From: Candidatus Sulfotelmatobacter sp.
GTDB lineage: Bacteria; Acidobacteriota; Terriglobia; Terriglobales; Acidobacteriaceae
Direction of reading: 5' to 3'
DNA length: 64,000 nt
Assembly: GCA_025462865.1 (NCBI GenBank)
Contig: JAOAPI010000106.1
Span: 1-64,000, forward strand
Numbering within the stretch: the first letter of the stretch is position 1; every line of letters begins with the position of its first letter. The position numbers were made by a program, and so were the translations under genes. Under the pieces are notes generated by a model. It saw only the letters and a list, made by a program, of their open reading frames with translations. It was not told the origin of the DNA and did no database searches. Shown piece by piece: positions 25,141-32,182 of the stretch.

Positions 25141-26223
25141 ATGAAACGTAGCGGAGCCTGCGTGGTTATAACAATGCTGTTTGCGGTCAGTTCCTTCACA
25201 TGGGCGCAGCAGCAGCGGCGCAAAGTCATCATCAATGAAGATTGCTCGGGTCCCGGCGGCAGCAATTTGCAAACGCTTCTGATGATGATTCAATCTCCGC
25301 AGGTCGAAGTGCTTGGGATCACTGTGGTCAGCGGCGACCAATGGCGCGACGAAGAAGTCGCTCACACACTGCGCCTGCTTGAGATTATCGGCCGCACCGA
25401 TATTCCCGTAATTCCCGGAGCTGTCTTTCCGTTAGTGCGGCGCCGCGACGAATCCCAACTGTGGCAAGAGCGCTACGGCAAAGTTGCTTATGCGGGAGCG
25501 TGGGACGACCGCTGGTGGCACGAGCCCTTCGTCGTTCCGGCGCTCCCGGAGGGCAAGCCGACCACCAAGGCCGCCGATGAAGATGCAGCTCATTTCCTAA
25601 TTCGCATGGTGCATAAGTATCCGCACGAAGTGACTATCTACGAGGGCGGACCCATGACCAATCTTGCATTGGCAATCTCAATCGATCCGCGGTTCGCTGA
25701 ACTGGCGCAGGAGTTGGTCTTCATGGGCGGTAGCTTGAGTCCGCATACGGACAATCCCGAGTTTGTGAACACTCCACGGCACGAGTTTAATTTCTGGTTC
25801 GATCCCGAAGCGGCGCAGATCGTCTTGCGTTCGCCATGGAAGAAAATTGTCTGCACTCCGACGGATATTTCAATCAAGACTCACATGACTCCCGCGCTCG
25901 TTAAGCAGATCGAAGCGAGTGGTACTTCCGCGGCTCGTTATATTGCGCGCTTTGCCATGTTCACGCCGGGAGCGGACATAATGTGGGATGAGATTGCGGC
26001 TGCCGCATGGATCGATCCGAGCCTGATTACGAAGCGGGAGACTCGTTTCATGGAAGTCGACCTTGACCGCGGAGCAGGATACGGAAACACACTAACCTGG
26101 ACGGAGAAAGATAAGCCTAAGTTGGCTTTGCAGGCGGTCGAAATCCAGCTGGACCTGGATTTGGAAAGATTTTATAAGATGTTCGTCACGTTGATGAGTG
26201 CCGCGAGTCCTGCCGTACGTTGA
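25141..26223 (+). CDS. Exported divergent nucleoside-hydrolase-like protein, type B (copy 1)
   Basis: 360 residues with a Sec signal peptide (VVITMLFAVSSFTWAQ). This is the most eroded family member: the N-terminal metal motif reads INEDCSGPGGSNLQTL, so one Asp remains and the Asp-Asp pair is gone. VVSGDQWRDEE replaces the AGN loop and YGKVAYAGAW the HGxxGLG loop. It keeps HEFNFWFDPEAAQ and MWDEIAAAAW. A signature GKPTTKAADEDAAHFL links it to the gene at 31084, its pair. It lies 50 bp after the type A gene and probably shares its transcript. It could be catalytically weak or a binding protein. Confidence 0.83.
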   Translation: MKRSGACVVITMLFAVSSFTWAQQQRRKVIINEDCSGPGGSNLQTLLMMIQSPQVEVLGITVVSGDQWRDEEVAHTLRLLEIIGRTDIPVIPGAVFPLVRRRDESQLWQERYGKVAYAGAWDDRWWHEPFVVPALPEGKPTTKAADEDAAHFLIRMVHKYPHEVTIYEGGPMTNLALAISIDPRFAELAQELVFMGGSLSPHTDNPEFVNTPRHEFNFWFDPEAAQIVLRSPWKKIVCTPTDISIKTHMTPALVKQIEASGTSAARYIARFAMFTPGADIMWDEIAAAAWIDPSLITKRETRFMEVDLDRGAGYGNTLTWTEKDKPKLALQAVEIQLDLDLERFYKMFVTLMSAASPAVR

Positions 26224-26235
26224 ACCTGTCAAACC

Positions 26236-27903
26236 TTACTGGGGCCTTGAGTGGAGCGACGGTTCCCCCAACTTGTAAACAAATTGCTGCACTTCATGCC
26301 GTTGGCGTTCGATCTCTGCCGCTTTTTCTTTTGATATTTGTTCGTAGAGTTTCAGTTCTGCCTGCGCCTTCAAAGCTTCCCCCGTCTGGCGGTAGGCTTG
26401 TGCGAGTCGATAGTGCGCCTCTTCCTCTCCGGAAGTGGCCGCGATCGCGCGTTGATAGGCAGTAATGGCGTGCGGAAAATCTTTTTGCTCCGCATAGAGA
26501 ATTCCGAGTTGTAAATAACCGAGCCCGAGATCGGGATCAAGGTGGACAGCTTTTTCCAGCAACGATTTTATTTGCGCAGAATTCTGATTGTCCTCCGGCA
26601 ATTTATGCCGCTTCCAAAGACTGACGGCGTAATAGTAATTTGCAAGCGCGTTTTCGGGTTGGAGCCTCACAAATCGCTCGAGTCTTTCGTGAATGGCCTC
26701 AGACGAAGTAGTATCGGCGGCTTGCATTTTTCCCATGAGCAGATAGGGATTCAGATCGTTAGGATTTAGATCCGACGCCTCGCAGAGAAGCTTCGCCGCC
26801 TGATCGTTATAGCCGATGGCATACCACGACGCACCGAGGCCCGCCAGCATTCGCGCCGAGCGCGGGAACAGGCGATTGCCTTTCTGGAAAACTTCCCTGG
26901 CAGGTTCCGCAGCGTGGTGTAGCAGCAGTTCGGCTCCCCAATCGAACAGATACGGTTCGCTCGGATTCAGCTCCGCCGCAAGCTGATATTCTTTTACAGC
27001 TTGCAGAGGGTCATTCAGTTTCTCGCAGATCTCGCCGAGCAAATGATGCGGCTCCACTTTGTCGTGGCCAGGCTTGTCCGTCTTCAGTAAGGAGCTGAGA
27101 CTGGCGCGCGCCTGTTCGTAATCCCCGGTATCAGCGTGCGCCAGCGCCAACTCATAAGTGTTGCCATAATCGCTGGGATTCACTTGCGAAGCCCGTTCCA
27201 GGTAGACGAGCGCCTCCCGCGCTTTGCCCTCCGCGACAAGAACTTTTCCCAGTTGATGATTGGCGTCAAAATCCGCAGGGCGGTTTTCAGCAGCATCGCG
27301 CAGAAGTTTTTCAGTCGCGGAGTTGGATGAGCTGAGTGCAGAAGGCTCCGCCGGCTCCTTGCTCAACGATGCCGTGGCTTTTGCGACGGCATCCCGATTT
27401 CTGACAATCGTATCTGAGCCATGGCCGCCTAGATTCGTCGTGTCAGTCACTCCAGCAACGGTAAAGTGGGGTTCGTCGAAGAACTGGGGGGCTTGCGCGA
27501 AAGAACTCGGCGGCTCGGATGTTTCTGCTGCTTCGAGAATGAGATCTATGGTCTTGGATTCGTTTCGAGCCAGAGTAAAAGCTGCGGTAGAGACGTCACG
27601 ATATCCCACCATTTCGGCGCGTAGAGTGTAGTCCCCTTGCCTCACCGCCCGAAAGCGATAAGCTCCAGCAGAATCGGTGCGCAAAGTAAGAGTTCCCGCA
27701 TCTTTAGCTTGGAGGCAAACTGTGACTCCCGCAACGGGGTGACCACCGGAATCTCTTATGATCCCCTGCAGTGTTGATTCCACCGCAGGTTGCGATTTTG
27801 TCTGAGCGGATTGCCCTTGCAACACCGATGGCCCAGTCAACGACAACCAGACCACAATCCAGAGTGCAAGGCGAGAATGGTTTGCGCAGAGAAGGCGGCA
27901 CAT
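26236..27903 (-). CDS. Exported carboxypeptidase-regulatory/TPR protein
   Basis: About 555 residues. A signal peptide (LALWIVVWLSLTGPSVLQG) is followed by a CarboxypepD-regulatory-like domain (STLQGIIRDSGGHPVAGVTV to LILEAAE), a low-complexity stretch and then TPR repeats from ~residue 190 to the end (for example DFDANHQLGKVLVAEGKARE, AHYRLAQAYRQTGEALKAQ). I used the ATG at 27903 because it puts the signal peptide at the N-terminus; a longer frame starts at 27981. It probably acts as a periplasmic or outer-membrane scaffold. The same regulatory domain heads the TonB receptor. It lies antisense inside the nucleoside hydrolase array and is convergent with the type B gene. No enzymatic function can be given. 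Confidence 0.82.
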   Translation of the reverse strand: MCRLLCANHSRLALWIVVWLSLTGPSVLQGQSAQTKSQPAVESTLQGIIRDSGGHPVAGVTVCLQAKDAGTLTLRTDSAGAYRFRAVRQGDYTLRAEMVGYRDVSTAAFTLARNESKTIDLILEAAETSEPPSSFAQAPQFFDEPHFTVAGVTDTTNLGGHGSDTIVRNRDAVAKATASLSKEPAEPSALSSSNSATEKLLRDAAENRPADFDANHQLGKVLVAEGKAREALVYLERASQVNPSDYGNTYELALAHADTGDYEQARASLSSLLKTDKPGHDKVEPHHLLGEICEKLNDPLQAVKEYQLAAELNPSEPYLFDWGAELLLHHAAEPAREVFQKGNRLFPRSARMLAGLGASWYAIGYNDQAAKLLCEASDLNPNDLNPYLLMGKMQAADTTSSEAIHERLERFVRLQPENALANYYYAVSLWKRHKLPEDNQNSAQIKSLLEKAVHLDPDLGLGYLQLGILYAEQKDFPHAITAYQRAIAATSGEEEAHYRLAQAYRQTGEALKAQAELKLYEQISKEKAAEIERQRHEVQQFVYKLGEPSLHSRPQ

Positions 27904-28003
27904 AAAGCGAACGTCAGCAAGATAAAACGCCAGTGATGTTCTTTGGCTCGCAATTTTAACCGTTCGAACCGTACCAGGCAATCGTGCCGGGGTCTGCGGT
28001 TCG

Positions 28004-28540
28004 TCAGATTCCGGTTGATACCACGTCTTTCTGATGCGCCAAAAGGTCGACGTATGCTTCCGCTACGATTTGTTGCTTGTCAACGCCAAAGTCGATGAGA
28101 AGTGCGGCGGCTATGCTTTTTCCTTCTGCTTCGCTCTGCGCAGGCTGGAGGACAACCTCGAGTTCCAGAAAGTCGCCAAGTCCCTCCACCTGGTCGAGGT
28201 GTACACGAGTCTGCCCGATAAGGTAGAGCGTCCGCATCTTCCTCACCACACCGGCTGTGCCGAGCGTCGCCCTGAGAATGTCGAGCAGGATTTTAGGATC
28301 GGCAGTGCGCGCGATCAAGTAGGTCGAGCGACGAGCATCGGCGATATCGACTCTTTCATACCGAATCAATTCGCCGTGATCCGCCGCGAGGATACGCAGC
28401 TTCAGCCGTGCTCCAGCACAGTTGAAAAAGAAATCCTCTTGCCGGAATGTTTTCGGGCCTGCATTGCTAAGGCGGGCGGCCACCGCTTCCGCCGCTGGTC
28501 TATTCCGCAAAATGGCTTTGATTTCAATATTCGATGGCAT
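28004..28540 (-). CDS. CYTH-domain protein, class IV adenylate cyclase-like
   Basis: Tunnel-fold triphosphate enzyme family, about 178 residues. It starts MPSNIEIKA, the CYTH ExExK motif in its NIEIKA variant, and continues with QEDFFFNC, ARLKLRI, LIRYERVD, KMRTLYLIGQTRVHLDQVEGLGDFLELEV and a C-terminal YVDLL. The conserved charged residues lining the tunnel are largely present. Family members include CyaB adenylate cyclases, thiamine triphosphatases and inorganic triphosphatases; sequence alone does not decide between them. I took the ATG at 28540, as the upstream 44 residues of the open frame look non-coding. It lies between two copies of the duplicated nucleoside hydrolase genes and may have come along passively. 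Confidence 0.78.
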   Translation of the reverse strand: MPSNIEIKAILRNRPAAEAVAARLSNAGPKTFRQEDFFFNCAGARLKLRILAADHGELIRYERVDIADARRSTYLIARTADPKILLDILRATLGTAGVVRKMRTLYLIGQTRVHLDQVEGLGDFLELEVVLQPAQSEAEGKSIAAALLIDFGVDKQQIVAEAYVDLLAHQKDVVSTGI

Positions 28541-28689
28541 GATGAATTTTGGGCCACCCTTAGCCTTAAGACTGACTGCCCGATGGAAGAAGAATACAAT
28601 GGAATGCCTTCTGAGCTGAGCCGGTCGGAAATCCCGGTTGGTTTCGGCGAATCGCAAGGCATCATCACACATCCTGGGGATTAGTCACC

Positions 28690-29796
28690 ATGAGGCGACA
28701 AGGCATTCTCGCACTGCTGACCGCTTTTCTTTCTCTAACGTTGGTGCCTGCACTCCGAGCACAGAAGAAGAAAGTCATTGTCGATCAGGATGCTCGTGGT
28801 CCCGCTACCACTGACATGCAATCGATCCTGATTTTTCTGCAGTCGGACAAATTCGACGTTCTGGGCATTACTACCGTGAGCGGCGATCAGTGGGTGAAAG
28901 AGGAAACGCAGCGCACCTTACGCCTGCTGGAAATCGCGGGCCGCACTGACGTTCCCGTTGCCCAGGGAGCAGAATTTCCCTTGCTGAACTCGAAAGAAGA
29001 AAGCGAGCGATGGGAAGCCTCGTATGGCAAGCTCCGTTACAAGGGATGCTGGAGCGATTTCTCGAAAGCTCCGGCAGGCACGTCGCCAGCATCCCGGGCC
29101 CCGTATCACGAGCCTGACGTGGTTCCTCCGCTTGTCGAGGGAGAGCCCCATACCAAACCGCTCGAAGAAACGGCCGCTCATTTCATCGTCCGCACCGTCC
29201 ATCAATATCCCGGCGAAGTGATTCTGTGGGCTGGCGGACCTTTGACAAATATTGCGCTCGCGCTGCGTCTCGATCCTGAAGTGGCGACCCTTGCCAAAGA
29301 ACTCGTGCTGATGGGCAGCGGAATGTACGCCAATAACGGCGGGATCACTGGCATCGACGGCCGCAGGGAATTCAACTGGTGGTTCGATCCAGAAGCGGTG
29401 CGCATGGTGATGCGCGCGCCCTGGAAGAAAATTACCATCACGCCGATCGACATTTCTGTAAAAACCCAGGTGACGCCGGAGATCAAAGCCGCCATCGCCA
29501 AGGCGGACACGCCCGTCGCCCGTTATTTAACACGATATTCCGTGCCCAGTTTCATGTGGGATGAGCTCTCCGCCGCGGCCATGGTCGATCCTTCGATCAT
29601 CACTGGTCAAAAAGAACTTTATGTAGATATCGACATCGACCACGGACCCAGCTATGGCGAAACACTTTTCTGGCAGCCCGGCACTTCTCTTCCTTCTTAC
29701 GAGAGGCCAGCCACCGTGCAGTTCGATGTGGACACTCACAAACTTTACGAACTCTATGTAAAGTTGATGACGCAGCCCCCGCGAAATGCTCACTAA
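28690..29796 (+). CDS. Exported divergent nucleoside-hydrolase-like protein, type A (copy 2)
   Basis: 368 residues with a Sec signal peptide (ILALLTAFLSLTLVPALRAQ). It is a close paralogue of the gene at 23988, sharing VIVDQDARGP, LGITTVSGDQWVKEETQ, KLRYKGCW, REFNWWFDPEA, PWKKITITPIDISVKT and a MWDE metal motif (SFMWDELSAAAMV). The N-terminal motif continues ATTDMQSIL, so the second acidic residue is followed by Met rather than Asp. A region after KGCW is enlarged (APAGTSPASRAP) relative to copy 1. It is followed by 33 bp and the Tat-exported hydrolase; the two genes likely form one transcript with the type B gene after them. Confidence 0.85.
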   Translation: MRRQGILALLTAFLSLTLVPALRAQKKKVIVDQDARGPATTDMQSILIFLQSDKFDVLGITTVSGDQWVKEETQRTLRLLEIAGRTDVPVAQGAEFPLLNSKEESERWEASYGKLRYKGCWSDFSKAPAGTSPASRAPYHEPDVVPPLVEGEPHTKPLEETAAHFIVRTVHQYPGEVILWAGGPLTNIALALRLDPEVATLAKELVLMGSGMYANNGGITGIDGRREFNWWFDPEAVRMVMRAPWKKITITPIDISVKTQVTPEIKAAIAKADTPVARYLTRYSVPSFMWDELSAAAMVDPSIITGQKELYVDIDIDHGPSYGETLFWQPGTSLPSYERPATVQFDVDTHKLYELYVKLMTQPPRNAH

Positions 29797-29829
29797 CAAT
29801 TCCTTGGTCATACTTGGAGGTTCTTATCC

Positions 29830-31011
29830 ATGAATTCAGAGCATCGCGGTTCCATAACGCGCCGTCAGTTTGTGACTTCCTCGGCCACGGTTTTAGCGGC
29901 CAGTAGTTTGGCGCGCAATGCGCAGGCTACTACAAACTTTTTCGCGCAACACGAGGCGGCCCGCCGCGGCCCGTTCCGAGTAATCATCGACACGGATCCT
30001 GGGGTTGACGACGCATTGGCATTGCTGCTAGCCATGCGGTCCCCGGAGTTGAAGATTGAAGCCATCACTCCGGTGGCGGGAAATGTGCCTCTGGAATTGA
30101 CCCTTCCCAACGCTTTGCGCATGGTCGAGATCGCCGGCCGTACAGACATTCCCGTCGCGGCCGGCGCGAGAGCTCCTTTGGTGCGTCGCCTGGTGACAGC
30201 CGCGTACGCGCACGGAGAGAACGGGCTGGGCGGGGCTGTTTTTCCTGAACCGAAAACCAAACCGGCTAAAGAGCCCGCTGCGGAATTGATTCGCCAGATC
30301 GTCAGGAAATTTCCCGGCGAAGTCACGCTTTTAACGATCGGGCCGCTGACCAATATTGCAACTGCTTTGAGCACTGATCCCGAACTTGCCGGCATGGTTA
30401 GAGCGCTGGTGATGATGGGGGGCTCTCTGTCTGGAGGAAATATTACGCCGGCAGCAGAGTTCAATATCTATGTTGATCCGGAAGCCGCGCGAGTCGTGTT
30501 TCAATCGGGAATTCCGATCACTATGGTAGGTCTCGACGTGACGCGCAAAACGTCTCTCACAGAGGAACATCTACGCCAACTGCAGGGCGCGCAGAACCCG
30601 GTTAGTCAGGCGGCGGCGACCATCGCACGTAACGCCATCGAGCATAATCGCGAACGCGGGTTTATCGTGGGCCCCAACATGCATGACTCCCTCGCCGTGG
30701 CTGGATTCATAGACCCTTCGCTCCTGAAATTGAAGGAATATTACGTCGACGTCGAAACTACTGGGGAGCTCACGGCCGGCGAGACTTTGGGTTACAGCCC
30801 GAATGCCGGTGACTTGCGGCGGCGTCCGGAAATGGCGAAGGACCCGGCTGCAACGAACATGTCTATTCGTGGTTCGGCGCCGACTCTGGCCAGCACTCGA
30901 ACATCCCCGGTTGTTCGCGATAGATTCGTTCCCAACGCCAACGTAGCCGTGGATGTTGATTCCATAAGATTTTTCGATCTGCTCATCAGCCGATTGTCGG
31001 GAAAGCTGTGA
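29830..31011 (+). CDS. Tat-exported canonical nucleoside hydrolase (type C)
   Basis: 393 residues. A twin-arginine signal (SITRRQFVTSSATVLAASSLA) suggests export in folded form. All canonical motifs are present: VIIDTDPGVDDALALLLA, PVAGNVPLE, AHGENGLGG, AEFNIYVDPEAAR and MHDSLAVAG with the His-Asp pair. The protein carries an extra ~45 residues (about 325-370, DLRRRPEMAKDPAATN to TSPVVRDRF) before the final VAVDVDSIRFFDLL strand, not expected in the family. TTGGAGG precedes the ATG. It lies inside the array of divergent paralogues and is probably the one fully competent purine/pyrimidine nucleosidase there. Confidence 0.92.
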   Translation: MNSEHRGSITRRQFVTSSATVLAASSLARNAQATTNFFAQHEAARRGPFRVIIDTDPGVDDALALLLAMRSPELKIEAITPVAGNVPLELTLPNALRMVEIAGRTDIPVAAGARAPLVRRLVTAAYAHGENGLGGAVFPEPKTKPAKEPAAELIRQIVRKFPGEVTLLTIGPLTNIATALSTDPELAGMVRALVMMGGSLSGGNITPAAEFNIYVDPEAARVVFQSGIPITMVGLDVTRKTSLTEEHLRQLQGAQNPVSQAAATIARNAIEHNRERGFIVGPNMHDSLAVAGFIDPSLLKLKEYYVDVETTGELTAGETLGYSPNAGDLRRRPEMAKDPAATNMSIRGSAPTLASTRTSPVVRDRFVPNANVAVDVDSIRFFDLLISRLSGKL

Positions 31012-31083
31012 GTATACTCGTGAGCTGTGTGTGAGCAACTACCAACCATCTTTTAAGACTTCTAAACTTCTTTGAGGATAACG

Positions 31084-32163
31084 ATGAAACCAGGCCGCCT
31101 TAGTTTGTTCATAGCAGCGCTTCTACTAATCAGCTTCACGTCCTGGGGCCAGGAAAAGCGAAAGATAATTATCGATCAGGACGCTGCTGGCCCGGCCGGG
31201 ACTGATCAACAATCGATGCTGTTGCTTATCCAGTCGCCGCAAACGGACATTCTTGGCATCACCGTTGTGACAGGCGATCAATGGCTTCACGCCGAAGTGG
31301 CGCACACTTTGCGGATGCTCGAACTCATCGGGCGAACCGACATTCCAGTCGTACCGGGAGCCGAGTATCCGCTGGTAAGGCGTCAGCAGGAGACGGAGCA
31401 ATGGGAACAGCGGTACGGCTCGGTGGCATGGCTGGGCGCGTGGACGCCTCGCCTCTATCACCCGCCAGATCAGTTAGGAGAGATGCCAGAAGGAAAGCCC
31501 ACGACCAAGGCGGCCGACGAAGACGCGGCGCATTTTCTGCTGCGCATGGTTCATAAGTTTCCCAATCAGATCACGATTTATGCGGGCGGTCCGATGACCA
31601 ACCTGGCGCTTGCCATTTCGATTGATCCGGAATTCGCGCGGCTAGCCAAAGAGTTGGTGTTCATGGGCGCGAGCTTTAATCCGCGAACCGACGATCCTGA
31701 ATTCGTGAATGCTCCAACCCACGAATTCAATATCTGGTTCGATCCGGAAGCCGCTCACGTTGTTTTTCAGGCGCCATGGAAGAAAATTGTTTGCACGCCA
31801 GTCGATATCTCAGTAAAGACCAGGCTCACAGCCAATTTGGTGAACCAGATTAAGGCGGGCAGCTCGTCCGCGGCGCAGTATATCGGCAAATATGCGCGCC
31901 TGCGCGGCAACTACAATTATCTGTGGGACGAACTCGCTGCAGCCGCGTGGCTCGATCCCGGCATCATTACGAAAAAAGAGACGCTGTTCATGGATGTGGA
32001 CCTCGACCGCGGCGCCGGTTACGGCAACACACTAAGCTGGGCCGAACACGATAAGCCCAGAATCGACTTGCAGCCGGTCGAGGTGCAGGATGATCTGGAC
32101 CTTGATAGATTTTATAAACTTTTTGTGGATTTGCTGACCGCGCCCACTCCTAAGAAAAATTAG
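31084..32163 (+). CDS. Exported divergent nucleoside-hydrolase-like protein, type B (copy 2)
   Basis: About 359 residues with a Sec signal peptide (LSLFIAALLLISFTSWGQ). The ATG at 31084 is supported by GAGG at 31074-31077; a TTG four codons upstream is the alternative. It pairs with the gene at 25141 through VVTGDQWLHAEVAHTLRMLE, GRTDIPVVPGAEYPLVRR, GKPTTKAADEDAAHFL, PWKKIVCTPVDISVKT and DVDLDRGAGYGNTL. Unlike copy 1 it keeps acidic residues in the N-terminal motif (IIDQDAAGPAGTDQQSML). HEFNIWFDPEAA and LWDELAAAAW are intact. It ends the array and is convergent, by 19 bp, with the ASPIC/TPR gene. Confidence 0.85.
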   Translation: MKPGRLSLFIAALLLISFTSWGQEKRKIIIDQDAAGPAGTDQQSMLLLIQSPQTDILGITVVTGDQWLHAEVAHTLRMLELIGRTDIPVVPGAEYPLVRRQQETEQWEQRYGSVAWLGAWTPRLYHPPDQLGEMPEGKPTTKAADEDAAHFLLRMVHKFPNQITIYAGGPMTNLALAISIDPEFARLAKELVFMGASFNPRTDDPEFVNAPTHEFNIWFDPEAAHVVFQAPWKKIVCTPVDISVKTRLTANLVNQIKAGSSSAAQYIGKYARLRGNYNYLWDELAAAAWLDPGIITKKETLFMDVDLDRGAGYGNTLSWAEHDKPRIDLQPVEVQDDLDLDRFYKLFVDLLTAPTPKKN

Positions 32164-32182
32164 CTGCGCCTATTCCCGCCGG

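Noticed and set aside
31013-31018. TATACT hexamer upstream of the gene at 31084
   Set aside because: The nearest TTG-type -35 is only 13 bp away, too short for a sigma-70 promoter, and the gene may be read through from 29830.
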